Source of the DNA: Paludisphaera rhizosphaerae
GTDB lineage: Bacteria > Planctomycetota > Planctomycetia > Isosphaerales > Isosphaeraceae
Length of the DNA stretch: 64,000 nucleotides
Reading direction: 5' to 3'
NCBI RefSeq assembly: GCF_011065895.1
Contig: NZ_JAALCR010000004.1
Coordinates: forward strand, 248,001-312,000
The translations under genes were made by a program, and so were the position numbers. Under the pieces are notes generated by a model. It did not search any database, had not been told where the DNA came from, and worked only from the letters and a program-made list of their open reading frames with translations. Positions 1 through 10,160 of the stretch are shown piece after piece. The first letter of the stretch is position 1; every line of letters begins with the position of its first letter.

Positions 1-1
1 C

Positions 2-124
2 TACGTCGACAAGGCCGCCGCCGAGGCCCGCGCCGCCGAACTCAAGGCGAAGGGAAAGGGCAACCACTTCGTCCGCTCCGTAAAGGAGCCGTTCAGCTCC
101 CATGGGACCTCCTCGCCCGATTGA
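2..124 (+). CDS. 3' end of an unrecognised gene (partial)
   Basis: An open frame enters from the left edge and ends at TGA 122-124, giving 40 residues. The tail is rich in Ala, Lys and Glu (AAAEARAAELKAKGKG), the pattern of a helical C-terminus, and it ends in a Ser-rich stretch. Codon use is GC3-rich like the genes next to it, which is why I treat it as coding. The family cannot be told from so short a piece. Confidence 0.45.
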   Translation, partial: YVDKAAAEARAAELKAKGKGNHFVRSVKEPFSSHGTSSPD

Positions 125-330
125 CGGGACGGGCGCGAACATCTCGGGGAACACGCCCCTCTGGAGAGACGCCCGAATCGGAGGGACGAAACTCCACGCG
201 CGTCGGGTTGTCGCCGCGCCGGGCCGTTGGCTAGAATGACATGTTTCCGGGACCCGCCGGCTCCGAGGCCGAATCGAGACGTCACCGGAACGACGAACGC
301 AAGTCAAGTAAGTACGACGAGGGACGCACT

Positions 331-2100
331 GTGGCCGCCACAGAGAATTGCAAGCTTCCGACCGCAACCAGGCCCACGACCGGGGCAGACGTCCTGGTCG
401 AGTCTCTGGCGAGGCACGGCGTCGACGTCGTATTCGCTTACCCGGGCGGGGCGAGCATGCCCATGCACCAGGCCCTGACCCGCTACCGCGACCGGATCCG
501 GACCATCCTCCCCCGCCACGAACAGGGGGGCGTCTTCGCGGCCGAGGGTTACGCGCGGGCCAGCGGCAAGCCTGGCATCGTGATGGCCACCTCCGGGCCC
601 GGCGCCCTGAACCTGGTCACCGGCCTGGCCGACGCCAAGATGGACTCGATCCCGCTGATCGCCATCACCGGGCAGGTGCCGACCCACGTCATCGGGACCG
701 ACGCCTTCCAGGAAACGCCGACCGTCGAAGTCTGTCGCGCCATCTGCAAGCACGCCTACCTCGTGCAGGACGCCCGCGACGTCGCTCGGGTCGTCAAGGA
801 GGCGTTCTATCTGGCGACCACCGGCCGTCCGGGCCCCGTCCTCATCGACATGCCCAAGGACGTCCAGAACACGATCGTCCAGAACCCCGACTACGACGTT
901 GAGATGGATCTCCCCGGCTACCGCCTCCCCCCCCCGCCCTCCCAGGCGAGGATTCGTGAGGTGGTCGAGGCCCTGCGCACGGCCGAGCGGCCCATCATCT
1001 ACTGCGGCGGCGGCGTCCTGGCCTCCAACGCCGGCGATGAACTCCGCGAGTTCGCCGCCAAGACGGGCATCCCGGTGGCCATGACCGTCCACGGCCTGGG
1101 GGCCATGCCCAGCGACCATTACCTCTCGCTGGGCATGCTCGGCATGCACGGCACGGTCTACGCCAATGAGGCCGTCAACGGCGCCGACCTCTTGCTGGCC
1201 CTGGGCGTCCGGTTCGACGACCGCGTCACCGGCAAACTGACCGAGTTCGCCAAGCACGGCAAGATCGTCCACGTCGACATCGACGCCTCGGAGATCAACA
1301 AGAACAAGTACGCCCACATTCCGATCCACTCCGACGTCAAGTCGTTCCTTCAGGAAGTGACGCCTCTGGTCTCCACCGGCGACTACCGCGCCTGGCACAA
1401 GCAGGTCGACGAGTGGCGCGCCAGCGACCCGATGGCCTACGACCAGCGCGACGACGCGATTCTGCCCCAGTACGTCCTCGACGAGTTCTCCAAGATCACG
1501 GAGGGCGAGTTCATCATGTCGACGGGCGTCGGCCAGCATCAGATGTGGGCCGCGCAGTGGACGAAGTTCAAGCGGCTGCGGTCGTGGATCACGTCCGGCG
1601 GCCTGGGCTCGATGGGTTACGGCCTCCCCGCCGCCATGGGCGCGCAGGCGGCCTTCCCCGACGCCCTGGTGGTCGACATCGACGGCGACGGCAGCTTCGT
1701 GATGAACATCCAGGAGCTGGCGACGGTCTTCTGCGAGAACCTGCCGATCAAGATGATCGTCCTGAACAACCAGCACCTGGGGATGGTCGTCCAGTGGGAA
1801 GACCGCTTCCACCAGGGGAACCGCGCCCACACCTACCTGGGCCCCGTCGACCACCCCGAGGCGGTCGGCAAGGGGGACGGCGAACTGCCGGCCGTCACCT
1901 ATCCGGATTTCGTGACGATGGCCAAGGGCTTCGGCATCGCCGCCCGCCAGATCCGCAAGAAGTCGGACGTCGCCGACGCCCTCAAGGAGATGATCGCCCA
2001 TAAGGGCCCCTACGTCCTTGACGTCCTGGTCCCCTACCAGGAGCACGTCCTCCCCATGATCCCCGCCGGCGGCACGGTGCGGGACATCATCAAGAGCTGA
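331..2100 (+). CDS. ilvB: Acetolactate synthase, large (catalytic) subunit
   Basis: ThDP-dependent enzyme that condenses two pyruvates, or pyruvate and 2-oxobutyrate, in the first common step of branched-chain amino acid synthesis. The N-terminal Pyr domain carries the catalytic Glu in RHEQGG, followed by the family signature [18 protein letters not shown]. The central domain has [12 protein letters not shown], and the C-terminal PP domain has the ThDP motif GDGSF...NNQHLGMV around residues 451-480. I chose GTG at 331 (gaggga just upstream), which gives 589 residues, the usual length. An in-frame ATG at 241 would add 30 low-complexity, Arg-rich residues. No ilvN or ilvC lies beside it, so the regulatory subunit must be encoded elsewhere. 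A GC-rich hairpin follows the stop. Identification is secure; the exact start is less so. Confidence 0.95.
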   Translation: MAATENCKLPTATRPTTGADVLVESLARHGVDVVFAYPGGASMPMHQALTRYRDRIRTILPRHEQGGVFAAEGYARASGKPGIVMATSGPGALNLVTGLADAKMDSIPLIAITGQVPTHVIGTDAFQETPTVEVCRAICKHAYLVQDARDVARVVKEAFYLATTGRPGPVLIDMPKDVQNTIVQNPDYDVEMDLPGYRLPPPPSQARIREVVEALRTAERPIIYCGGGVLASNAGDELREFAAKTGIPVAMTVHGLGAMPSDHYLSLGMLGMHGTVYANEAVNGADLLLALGVRFDDRVTGKLTEFAKHGKIVHVDIDASEINKNKYAHIPIHSDVKSFLQEVTPLVSTGDYRAWHKQVDEWRASDPMAYDQRDDAILPQYVLDEFSKITEGEFIMSTGVGQHQMWAAQWTKFKRLRSWITSGGLGSMGYGLPAAMGAQAAFPDALVVDIDGDGSFVMNIQELATVFCENLPIKMIVLNNQHLGMVVQWEDRFHQGNRAHTYLGPVDHPEAVGKGDGELPAVTYPDFVTMAKGFGIAARQIRKKSDVADALKEMIAHKGPYVLDVLVPYQEHVLPMIPAGGTVRDIIKS

Positions 2101-2128
2101 CCCGACCATCGATCGACGAACGGAACTT

Positions 2129-2164
2129 CACGACGGCGGCGGCCCAGAGGTCGCCGCCGTCGTG
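2129..2164 (+). terminator. Hairpin downstream of ilvB
   Basis: A perfect 13-bp stem, CACGACGGCGGCG (2129-2141) with its complement at 2152-2164, and a 10-nt loop. It starts 28 nt after the ilvB stop and is followed by only a short T-run (GTTTC). It is a plausible intrinsic terminator. The rest of the gap to the next gene (2165-2406) shows nothing else recognisable. Confidence 0.55.
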
Positions 2165-2406
2165 CGTTTCCGGGGTTCGTCCTTGCATGGAATAGCCGAT
2201 CGGCGACAATGGAAGTCCTGGAGGGTCGGCTCTGGGGAACCGGCTTTTCGATCCCTCCGCGCTCTCGATGACTTCTCGATCGACGCCTCCGCCCAGTTCG
2301 AGCGGACGCGAACCGTCGATCTCCGCCCTGCATCCCACAGGGTTCCCCCGCTGACGAATAGGGGATGCGCCGGGGCTCATCGACCACAGAAAGTCCGAGT
2401 CCTCCG

Positions 2407-3912
2407 ATGGGAAGAGCCTTTCCGACCCTCACCGCCGAAGACGCGGCGGAGTTGATCCCTCACGGCTCCTTGGTGGGGGTCAGCGGCTTCACGCCCGCCG
2501 GCTCCCCGAAGGTCGTGCCAGCCGCCCTGGCCGCGCGAGCCAAAAAACTGCACGCCGAGGGCCAGCCGTTTCAGGTCCGGCTCCTCTCGGGCGCCTCGAC
2601 CGGGCCGATGTGCGACGACGCCCTCGCCGAGGCCGAGGCGATCAGTTGGCGGGCGCCCTACATGACGTCCGCCCCGTTCCGCAAGCTGGCCAACTCGGGG
2701 AAGGTCGACTTCATCGACATGCACCTGTCGCACGTTGCGCAGGTGACCGCGGGGGGCTTTCTCGGCCAGATGGACGTCGCGATCGTCGAGGCCGTCGAGG
2801 TCACTCCGCAGGGGCGGGTGTTCCTCACCACGGGCATCGGCAACACGCCGACGTTCCTGGAGCAGGCAAGCCGAGTCATCATCGAGCGGAACGCTTACCA
2901 CTCGCCCAGGATCTCCGAACTGGCCGACATCTACACCCTGCCGAGGCCTCCTCATCGCGATCCGATCCCGATCTACGACCCGCTCGACCGGATCGGCAAA
3001 CGGTACGCGGACGTCGATCCCCGTAAAATCGTGGGGATCGTCGACAGCGACCAGGCCGACGGCGGCCGGGCGTTCTCGGCGGTCGACGCGACGAGCCGGG
3101 CGATCGGCGAGCACGTCTGCCGCTTCCTGTTGAACGAGATGGCCGCCGGCCGGATTCCGGCCGGATTCCTTCCGCTTCAAAGCGGCGTCGGCAACGTCTG
3201 CAACGCCGTGATGGCCTCGTTCTCGTCAAACCCCGACTTCCCCCGGTTCAAGCTCTACACCGAGGTCCTCCAGGATACGGTGGTCGACCTGATCACCTCG
3301 GGCTCGGTCGTGGGGGCGAGCACCTGCTCACTGAGCCTGACCGACGAGAAGCTCCAGTTCGTCTACGACCACTTCGAAGACTTCGCCGATCGGATCGTCC
3401 TTCGTCCTCAGGAGATCTCCAACAACCCCGAGGTCTCGCGACGGCTGGGCGTCATCGCCACGAACACGGCGATCGAGGTCGACATCTACGGCCACGTCAA
3501 CTCCACGCACTTCTTCGGCACGCAGATGATGAACGGCATCGGGGGGAGCGGCGACTTCGAGCGTAACGCCTACCTCTCCATCTTCATGTGCCCGTCGTTC
3601 GCCAAGGGGGGGAAGGTGTCGACCATCGTCCCCATGTGCACCCACGTCGACCACAGCGAGCACTCGGTCCAGGTCGTCGTGACTGAGCAGGGCGTCGCCG
3701 ATCTTCGCGGGTTGGCTCCGATGGCCCGCGCCCGCGCGATCATCGACAACTGCGCCCACCCCGCCTATCGGGACTATCTTCACCGCTACATCGAATCCGC
3801 ACCGATGGGGCACCTTCGACACGATATGAAGCGGTGCTTCGAGCTGGTGAACAACTATCTGGAGTCCGGACAGATGCTCCCAGATCTGGACCTTAAACAG
3901 TTCGGCGCCTGA
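2407..3912 (+). CDS. Acetyl-CoA hydrolase / succinyl-CoA:acetate CoA-transferase family protein
   Basis: Class I CoA-transferase of the Ach1/AarC/Cat1 type, which moves CoA between acyl-CoA and a carboxylate (probably succinyl-CoA/acetate, or propionyl-CoA/succinate). The expected catalytic glutamate is E286 in YTEVLQD. The Gly-rich SGVGNVCNAV before it (about residue 259) and IGGSGDFERNAYLSIF are conserved family blocks. The 501-residue length is normal. An in-frame ATG at 2365 would add 14 residues, but MGRAFPTLTAEDAAELI at 2407 matches the usual N-terminus better; neither start has a strong ribosome-binding site. The gene converges on the NtrC-like regulator (3972) and has no operon partner. 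Substrate specificity cannot be read from the sequence. Confidence 0.88.
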   Translation: MGRAFPTLTAEDAAELIPHGSLVGVSGFTPAGSPKVVPAALAARAKKLHAEGQPFQVRLLSGASTGPMCDDALAEAEAISWRAPYMTSAPFRKLANSGKVDFIDMHLSHVAQVTAGGFLGQMDVAIVEAVEVTPQGRVFLTTGIGNTPTFLEQASRVIIERNAYHSPRISELADIYTLPRPPHRDPIPIYDPLDRIGKRYADVDPRKIVGIVDSDQADGGRAFSAVDATSRAIGEHVCRFLLNEMAAGRIPAGFLPLQSGVGNVCNAVMASFSSNPDFPRFKLYTEVLQDTVVDLITSGSVVGASTCSLSLTDEKLQFVYDHFEDFADRIVLRPQEISNNPEVSRRLGVIATNTAIEVDIYGHVNSTHFFGTQMMNGIGGSGDFERNAYLSIFMCPSFAKGGKVSTIVPMCTHVDHSEHSVQVVVTEQGVADLRGLAPMARARAIIDNCAHPAYRDYLHRYIESAPMGHLRHDMKRCFELVNNYLESGQMLPDLDLKQFGA

Positions 3913-3971
3913 GGCGAATCGTCCAAGAAGAAGGATGAGAAGGGGGAGGCTTGTGGGTCGACCGACGAGCG

Positions 3972-5498
3972 TCAGTCGACCCACATCGGCTCGTCGACGA
4001 GCAGCCCGTACTTCTTCATCTTCTTGTAGAGCGTGGTCCGGTTGATGTCGAGCATCCGGGCCGTCTCCTGGCGGTTCCAGTTCAGGGCCTGAAGGGCCTG
4101 GATGATGATCTGCTTCTCGGGCTCCTCAAGGGCCTCCTTGAGAGGACGAATCCCCATCGGGAGGTGAGGGCGGGAAGCGTTGGCGCGAGCGGCGCGGGCG
4201 CCGCGATGAGGATTGAGGATCGGCCCAAGATGGGTGGCGGTGATCCGCGTCCCGTGGCAGAGGACCACGGCCCGCTGAACGACCCCCTGAAGCTCGCGAA
4301 CGTTCCCCGGCCAGTCGTGACGCCGGAGCACCTCGATGGCGTCCCGCGAGAAGCCGACGACCTGACGGTCGAACTGGCGGGCGAATCGCGCCCGGAAATG
4401 CTCGGCGAGCAGTTCCACGTCCTCGCCGCGGTGCCGAAGCGGAGGCGCGGTCAGACTGACGGAGCTGATGCGGTGGAAGAGATCCTGGCGGAATCTCCCC
4501 TGGTCGACGAGCCCGGCGAGATCCTCGCTGGTCGAAAGCACGAGCCGAGCCTGGCCCTGATTGCGACGATCGCCTCCGGAGCGGCCGGACGCGGCCTCCA
4601 TGTCCTGAAGCTGGATTTCTCGCAGAAGCTGGAGCTGCAGCCCGGGATCCAGGGCCCCGACCTCCGCGATGTAGAGTGTGCCGCCGACCGCCCGAGAAAG
4701 CTTCGAGGCCCATTCGGCTCCCAGATCGCGACGAGTGGAAGTGGGGTCGTCGAGCCCGGCGGCCTCGCTCAACTCGGCCGCATGGATGGCGACGAACGGT
4801 CGATCACCCGGCGTCCCCCGGTGGAGCCACCGAGCCAACTCCGACTTTCCGGTCCCAGGCTCCCCCTGGATCAGAACCGTCGCCGACGATCCCGCCAGCG
4901 CGGTGGCCAGCCCCAAAATCTGCCTTAGGCCCGGGTCAACCCCGATCAGGTTGGACTCGCGAACGAGATCCGTCGGCGGAAGAGCAGGCGCCTGAGACGT
5001 CAGAACCTCCTGCGTCGCGATCGGCGGGGGCTCCGCGACGGCCGGCGACGGGGTCCAGTCCGAAAACGTCGGAGCCGACGCGGTCCGGTTCGTCGCCTCG
5101 GACGCGACCGGAACGGCCGCGGGCTTCGAGGCGTTCGCCTTCTCCAAAGCCTGTTGCACGGCGGCCCGGAGTTCGGCGGCCGGGGCCGGATACCTCAGAA
5201 CCGCGGCTCCCAACCGCATCGCTTCTTTCGCTCGATCGGGATGGATCCGGGGGAACATCAGCACGACGGCCGCATGCCCATGCTTGCGGCGGACGTAATT
5301 CAGCAGTTCCAGACAGTCCGAATCAGCCGGGTCGACGCTCGCAAGCACGAGATCGACCGATTCGCGCTCAAGCAGACGCACCGCCGCACGATCGTTCGGC
5401 GCCTCGTCGATGACGTGCCCCAACGACTTAAGCATGGAGGTCAACAAGGCCAGGCCGCTGGAGTCCGGGCAGACGATCAAGATTCTTGACTTATACAT
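3972..5498 (-). CDS. Degenerate NtrC-family regulator (pseudo-receiver, AAA+, Fis HTH)
   Basis: 508 residues with the order of a sigma54 activator: receiver-like domain (about 1-115), Pro/Ala linker, AAA+ domain (about 182-412), Fis-type helix-turn-helix (about 462-500, NRQETARMLDINRTTLYKKM). Several key positions are lost. The phospho-acceptor Asp is Ser54 (VDLVLASVDP), the acidic pair is CPD, and the conserved Lys is absent. Walker A is intact (GEPGTGKS, 212-219), but Walker B reads LYIAEV, with Ala278 for the Asp. No GAFTGA loop is visible between residues 240 and 270. The WPGNVREL block (396-403) and PPLRHRGED remain. It probably acts as a DNA-binding regulator independent of phosphorylation and perhaps of sigma54. 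ATG 5498 is preceded by AGAGAAGG. Confidence 0.85.
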   Translation of the reverse strand: MYKSRILIVCPDSSGLALLTSMLKSLGHVIDEAPNDRAAVRLLERESVDLVLASVDPADSDCLELLNYVRRKHGHAAVVLMFPRIHPDRAKEAMRLGAAVLRYPAPAAELRAAVQQALEKANASKPAAVPVASEATNRTASAPTFSDWTPSPAVAEPPPIATQEVLTSQAPALPPTDLVRESNLIGVDPGLRQILGLATALAGSSATVLIQGEPGTGKSELARWLHRGTPGDRPFVAIHAAELSEAAGLDDPTSTRRDLGAEWASKLSRAVGGTLYIAEVGALDPGLQLQLLREIQLQDMEAASGRSGGDRRNQGQARLVLSTSEDLAGLVDQGRFRQDLFHRISSVSLTAPPLRHRGEDVELLAEHFRARFARQFDRQVVGFSRDAIEVLRRHDWPGNVRELQGVVQRAVVLCHGTRITATHLGPILNPHRGARAARANASRPHLPMGIRPLKEALEEPEKQIIIQALQALNWNRQETARMLDINRTTLYKKMKKYGLLVDEPMWVD

Positions 5499-5733
5499 AC
5501 GGATGCCTTCTCTGGTTGTCGCGTCCTAGCGGAAGACCCTGTCCGACGTCCACGAAGGGAACCGCCGGGCGAGCGCCTCAATGCGGCCGTTCGCCCTGCC
5601 GTCGTGCCGGAAACCAACGAGCAGAATCGATTTGCATCGTCGATACCGTGAAGGGAATCGCATGTCCCTCTGAATGAACGAGTACGCCACTAATGATGCG
5701 TCGTCAAAGCCTCGCCTCCCGAAAACCACATCG

Positions 5734-6618
5734 TCAGGCGCGCGGATGTGCTTCTTGGTAAACGTCCAGGATTCTCTCCTGAGTCACGTGGGTGTAGATC
5801 TGGGTCGTCGTGAGGTTGCGATGGCCTAGCAATTCCTGGACGCTTCGAAGGTCGGCGCCTCGATCGAGCAGGTGTGTTGCAAAGCTATGACGCAATGTGT
5901 GGGGGCTGGCCTCGCTCCGAATTCCGGCGCGGGCAAGATGATCCTCCAAGAGTCGGCCGACGCTTCGCGAGGTCAGCCGATCACCGTAGCGGTTCAAAAA
6001 GACGGCTCGCTCCGAACCCGAACTTGGGGCTCTGGACGCGAGGTGCAGCCGAATCCAATACGCGGCCATCGACCCAACCGGACAGAGGCGTTCTCGCTTT
6101 CCTTTGCCCCGGACTCGAATCAGCTCCTCGTCGAGGTCCAGGTCTTCCAGGTCGAGTCCTACCACCTCGCTTACTCGCAGACCGCCGCCATAGAGCGTCT
6201 CGAACATCGCTCGATCGCGCCTTCCCAGGGCGTCGGCCACGGGAATCGAGTCCAGCAGGCGGACCACTTCTTCCACTCTTAGTAGTTTGGGGAGCCGTTT
6301 GGGTTGCTTGGGATTGCGGAGCGAGGCGGCCGGGTCGGTCGCGACCTCGCCGCCGCGACGAAGGTAGCGGAAGTACGAGCGCAGGCTCGCCAATCGTCGC
6401 GCCACCGTCGACGCCGCATAACCTTGCCCGGTCAGCCATGCGGAATACCGCCGCAGCCTCCGGGCGTCGATGGTCGTCGCGTCTTCCCCCACTCCTCCCG
6501 TCTCCTCGAGAAACCGCTCAAACTGAACCATGTCATCCTCGTAGCACCGCAGCGTGTGCTCCGACGACTGACGCTCCACCCGAAGATGCTCCAGGAACGA
6601 TTGGATCGAAGCTCTCAC
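5734..6618 (-). CDS. xerC: Tyrosine recombinase XerC
   Basis: Site-specific tyrosine recombinase, expected to resolve chromosome dimers at dif with a XerD partner. An N-terminal SAM-like core-binding domain covers about residues 1-90. The catalytic domain shows the full set, numbered from GTG 6618: Arg148 (GGLRVSEV), Lys172 (RGKGK), His240/Arg243 (HTLRHSFATHLL), His266 (LGHRNL) and Tyr275 (TTQIYTHV). I start it at GTG 6618, 294 residues, because VRASIQSFLEHLRVERQ is the family-like N-terminus and a GGAGGGG Shine-Dalgarno lies just upstream. A TTG at 6636 would give 300 residues. No integron or phage genes are adjacent, so a housekeeping role is likely. Confidence 0.92.
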   Translation of the reverse strand: MRASIQSFLEHLRVERQSSEHTLRCYEDDMVQFERFLEETGGVGEDATTIDARRLRRYSAWLTGQGYAASTVARRLASLRSYFRYLRRGGEVATDPAASLRNPKQPKRLPKLLRVEEVVRLLDSIPVADALGRRDRAMFETLYGGGLRVSEVVGLDLEDLDLDEELIRVRGKGKRERLCPVGSMAAYWIRLHLASRAPSSGSERAVFLNRYGDRLTSRSVGRLLEDHLARAGIRSEASPHTLRHSFATHLLDRGADLRSVQELLGHRNLTTTQIYTHVTQERILDVYQEAHPRA

Positions 6619-6904
6619 GGCCCCCCCCTCCGACAAGGCTCCTCAGGTTCGATACGGCCCCGCAAGCGAGCCTCCCTTAGTTTCGGCTCGCCTCCAGGGA
6701 GACCGTCTCCCCTTTCCACAGTCTCATCGGTTCCCAGAGTCCAGGGGTCGACAAGCTCGCACTGACTTAATCCGTTAAACGCTCTGTTCTTACATCTTTC
6801 GGCGACGCCCGCTCATGCGCCGAGGTCAGGCGGTGTCGCAAGAAATTCTGGAAAAGGGGGGGGTGGGGGGTTCCATCAGCTACCAGCGTCGGATAGTATC
6901 CAAG

Positions 6905-6977
6905 TGCGCCGTGGAGCAGCGGCTAGCTCGCCAGGCTCATAACCTGGAGGTCGTAGGTTCGATTCCTACCGGCGCAA
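6905..6977 (+). tRNA. tRNA-Met (CAT), initiator type
   Basis: A complete cloverleaf: acceptor TGCGCCG/CGGCGCA (6905-6911, 6970-6976), D stem GAGC/GCTC, anticodon stem CCAGG/CCTGG around loop CTCATAA (anticodon 6938-6940), and T stem GTAGG/CCTAC. CCA is not encoded. A11-U24 in the D stem and the GGTCGTAGGTTC region point to the initiator class. Unlike textbook initiators, position 1 is U and pairs with A72, and the third anticodon-stem pair is A29-U41 rather than G-C. An elongator identity cannot be wholly excluded. Confidence 0.9.
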
Positions 6978-7199
6978 CTCAGTCACTCCCCCTTTTCCCA
7001 CCTCGCGGTAAAACGTCTTCGAGTCTTTCGCCCTCCGGGCGATCGAAGCCGAACCAACCGCTTCATCCGGCACTGTCGACGCTTCTTCGATGGCCGTCGA
7101 GCGTTGCGACGTGTTTCGGATCTTGCTAGAGTCGAACCCTAGACCGCGGCCGGACGCGATCCAGGCTCGCAGTGATCGACAATTTGGGATGGGATTCGC

Positions 7200-7664
7200 A
7201 TGGCACCTTCGGATCCGCACGACGCCGAGACGGTGACCCACCGCCTCGTCTTGCCCCGCGACGCCAATCATCACGGAACGCTCTACGCCGGGTCGCTCCT
7301 GTCGCTCGCCTTGGAAGCCGGATACTCCACGGCCTACCGCGCGGCGGGCCTCGACGCCAATCTCGTCCTCAAACGCGTACTTGACCTCCGGTGCTACGTC
7401 CCGGTTCCGATCGGTCGCGTGATCCAGATCCGGGGTCGCCAGATCCATCGCGGAACGGCGCAAATCGTCGTCGCTCTCTGGGGGCCACCCCTCAGCGACA
7501 AAGCGCCGCCGTGGATGGACGGTGTCATGCAATTTGTACATGTGGATCTCGAAGGTCGTCCGGAACCGCTGGCCGAGGGACCTTATGAGCACCACGAGGA
7601 ACTTGGCCATCCCTGGCACCGTCTCCGCGAGCGAACGCGAAAGCTCCTACATGTGCGTCGATGA
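7200..7664 (+). CDS. Hotdog-fold acyl-CoA thioesterase
   Basis: A 154-residue single-domain protein of the YciA/BfiT-like acyl-CoA thioesterase group, expected to hydrolyse acyl-CoA to fatty acid and CoA in the cytoplasm. The signature NHHGTLYAGSLLSLALEAG (about residues 23-41) is the central hotdog helix with the conserved HxGxxxxG pattern. DLRCYVPVPIGRVIQIRGR is the following strand region. ATG 7200 is preceded by GGGATGGGA. It stands alone between a tRNA and the sigma-factor fusion. The substrate is unknown. Confidence 0.75.
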   Translation: MAPSDPHDAETVTHRLVLPRDANHHGTLYAGSLLSLALEAGYSTAYRAAGLDANLVLKRVLDLRCYVPVPIGRVIQIRGRQIHRGTAQIVVALWGPPLSDKAPPWMDGVMQFVHVDLEGRPEPLAEGPYEHHEELGHPWHRLRERTRKLLHVRR

Positions 7665-7903
7665 CGTGTCGGGTCGACCTCTTACATCCGACTGATTGAC
7701 CCAAGCATCCAAGGTTGCTCCCGTCATTCCTACGCAGCATATACGAAACCGGGACACGCCGCTTAATTATTTTTTGCGACGCCCCCCAGCCCTTTACTGA
7801 GGAGAGACGGCGGCGTTTCGGCGAGAAAATTCGGAGAACGCCGTATCCGAATCGCGTCTGCGTGCAGTACTCGTCGGTCATCCAGTCGACGGGAGGGAGC
7901 GGA

Positions 7904-10147
7904 ATGACGCGAACCGCAGCGTCTCAGGGGCGCGAACACGCGAAGTTGTTCGAGCGGTTGTTCGACGAGGGATCGGCGCTGGGGCTGACCGAGGCTCAGC
8001 TCGTGGACCGGTTCGCGGCCAATCGCGATGAATCGGCGTTCGCGGCGTTGGTCGACCGTCACGGACCGATGGTCCTGGGCGTCTGCCGGCGGTTCCTTCG
8101 AGATCCAAACGACGTCGACGACGCGTTTCAGGCGGTCTTCCTGATCCTCGCCCGCAAGGCGGCCGGGCTGAGGGAGAAGGAGTTGCTGGCGAACTGGCTC
8201 TACGGCGTCGCCTGCCGCGTGGCGATCCGCTCCCGGGCGACGGCCGCTCGAAGGGCGGTCGGCGATCCTGGCGATCGGCTCGAAACCGATGCCAGGAAGC
8301 CGACAGCCGTCCCTCCCGCCGAGATCCTCGCCCGCCTTGAGGACGAAGCGAGGCTGCATGAGGAAGTCGGCCGGCTGCCGACGCGCTATCGCGCGCCGGT
8401 GGTGGCCTGCTACTTCGAGGGCAAGACGCACGAGGAAGCCGCCGCCTCTCTCGGCTGCCCGGTGGGGACGGTCAAAGGCCGATTAGCCCGCGCCCGCGAC
8501 CTGCTCCGGCGTCGGCTGGAGCGGCGCGGGGTCGTCGCGCCGGCCGCGTTGGTATCAGCGACGTTGGCCGCGACCGACCTCCGCGCCGCCGTCCCCCCCG
8601 CCCTGGCGGCGCAGGCGGTGGCAACCTCCCTCGCCCTGACCGTCACCCCCGCCGCCTGGATGACTGCCGCGGCGCTTTCGACCCCGGCTCGTTCTCTGGC
8701 TCAAGGAGTCATCCAGGCCATGTTATATTCGCACTTGAAGGTGATCTCGATCCCCACGCTCCTGCTCGGATCCGCCCTCGTCGGCGGGGCCAGCCTGGCC
8801 GCGCCATGGCAGGAAGGCGTCGCTACGAAGGACGAGAAGACTTCGCCGATCGTCAGAGCGATCGAGAAGCCTCCGGCCCCCTCTCAGCCTGGCGAATTGG
8901 GACCGGAGGACGTTCTGGAACGGATCAACCAGGCGGCGCTGAGGTACAGGCGATCCATTGAGGACGCGGAACTGGACGGAGCCGACGCACTCAGCAATGG
9001 CGACGCAAGGGTTCAGCCCGAGCTTTCGACAATCCTGGAGCGCCATCGTCACCGACTCGACCAGATCATCAAGGATGTGCAGGCGACGGTCGCCCCCGAC
9101 GAACCTTCGCGAAGCCTCCTCGCCTTACTCGCCGGCTTTCTGGCCCGCGAGCCGCAAACCAACCATCCGGACCCGGGCCGCATCAGGCGCATTACCACGG
9201 AAACGATGGTCGCGCTCAACGGTACTTATAACGAATTCCGGCGCGCGATCGATTGGGCCCGCGAGGACGACCAGGAGGCCAAGGATCCAGCCGTTCGCGC
9301 GAAGGCTGCGGAACGCTACGTGATGCGGATCAAGATGATCATCGGAAAGCCCTCAGAATCGGCGCCCAATGACGAGGCTGCGTCAGGACTTATCAAAGCC
9401 TACGCAGACTACCTCATGCACTTCATCACCATCGACGAGAAAACCGCCTTCAAACGGATTCTCACCGCCAACGAAGCGCGAGGACGCTCGAAAGTCGGTG
9501 CCGTCACCAAGTCTGAGGGACCGGATCAGGCCCAATCGACGACCCCGCAGTCCCCTAAGCCCGTGGCGGACCAACCCGCCTCTCAGCCTCAATCAACCCC
9601 CGTGACGAACGACGCCGATGGGGGTGGGGGTTTCGGAGGCGGCGGCGGTTTCGGCGGACCCGGTCCGGACCAGATCCGCCAGGATATCGCCGGCCTCGCC
9701 GCGATGATCGGCAAGGTGGACGAGGATCCCGCGTCGGCAGCCGTGCGGGGGGCCCTCAACCTGCCAGCCACGTTGAGGGCGGGAGCGGGCTCGACGCTCG
9801 GGTCGTTGCTCAACCAGATCAAGAAATCTCAATTCGCCGAGGGAAAGAAGATCCCGGTCTACGTCGACCCGGTGGGACTTGAGGACGCCAACGCAACGCT
9901 CGATTCGCCGGTGTCGATCGACCTGGAGGACGTGCCGCTGCGGTTCTCGCTGCGGGTGGTCCTCAAGCAGCTCGGCCTGGCGTATTGCGTCCGCGACGGC
10001 GTCCTGATCATCAGCTCGATCGAGGGGATCCAGCAGGAGCTCCTCGAAGCGGAGAAGGAGATGATCGGGCTCCATCCCGACAAGGTGATCATCACGCCGA
10101 ATGGACCGACCTTGCAGGGGATGGGCCGACCCGGCGGGATGATGTGA
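7904..10147 (+). CDS. ECF-type sigma factor fused to a transmembrane and secretin/TonB short N-terminal-like region
   Basis: 747 residues. Sigma region 2 (about 40-95, [26 protein letters not shown]...[15 protein letters not shown]) and region 4 (about 158-207, [23 protein letters not shown]...[15 protein letters not shown]) form a normal ECF core. A hydrophobic stretch follows (about 215-300), including [15 protein letters not shown], a likely membrane span. Then comes a long soluble region, a Gly/Phe/Pro-rich linker ([13 protein letters not shown], near 573), and a C-terminal piece (about 648-715, [11 protein letters not shown]...[25 protein letters not shown]) resembling the STN/secretin short domain. 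Such sigma fusions are known from planctomycetes; the signal is unknown. ATG 7904 follows GGGAGGGAGCGGA; a longer in-frame extension to 7715 looks noncoding. Confidence 0.88.
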   Translation: MTRTAASQGREHAKLFERLFDEGSALGLTEAQLVDRFAANRDESAFAALVDRHGPMVLGVCRRFLRDPNDVDDAFQAVFLILARKAAGLREKELLANWLYGVACRVAIRSRATAARRAVGDPGDRLETDARKPTAVPPAEILARLEDEARLHEEVGRLPTRYRAPVVACYFEGKTHEEAAASLGCPVGTVKGRLARARDLLRRRLERRGVVAPAALVSATLAATDLRAAVPPALAAQAVATSLALTVTPAAWMTAAALSTPARSLAQGVIQAMLYSHLKVISIPTLLLGSALVGGASLAAPWQEGVATKDEKTSPIVRAIEKPPAPSQPGELGPEDVLERINQAALRYRRSIEDAELDGADALSNGDARVQPELSTILERHRHRLDQIIKDVQATVAPDEPSRSLLALLAGFLAREPQTNHPDPGRIRRITTETMVALNGTYNEFRRAIDWAREDDQEAKDPAVRAKAAERYVMRIKMIIGKPSESAPNDEAASGLIKAYADYLMHFITIDEKTAFKRILTANEARGRSKVGAVTKSEGPDQAQSTTPQSPKPVADQPASQPQSTPVTNDADGGGGFGGGGGFGGPGPDQIRQDIAGLAAMIGKVDEDPASAAVRGALNLPATLRAGAGSTLGSLLNQIKKSQFAEGKKIPVYVDPVGLEDANATLDSPVSIDLEDVPLRFSLRVVLKQLGLAYCVRDGVLIISSIEGIQQELLEAEKEMIGLHPDKVIITPNGPTLQGMGRPGGMM

Positions 10148-10160
10148 GAGCCCGGTCGGC

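Noticed and set aside
304-2109. Long open frame antisense to ilvB
   Set aside because: It arises from GC-rich codon bias opposite a clear gene; the product is Val/Asp/Gly-rich with no motif.
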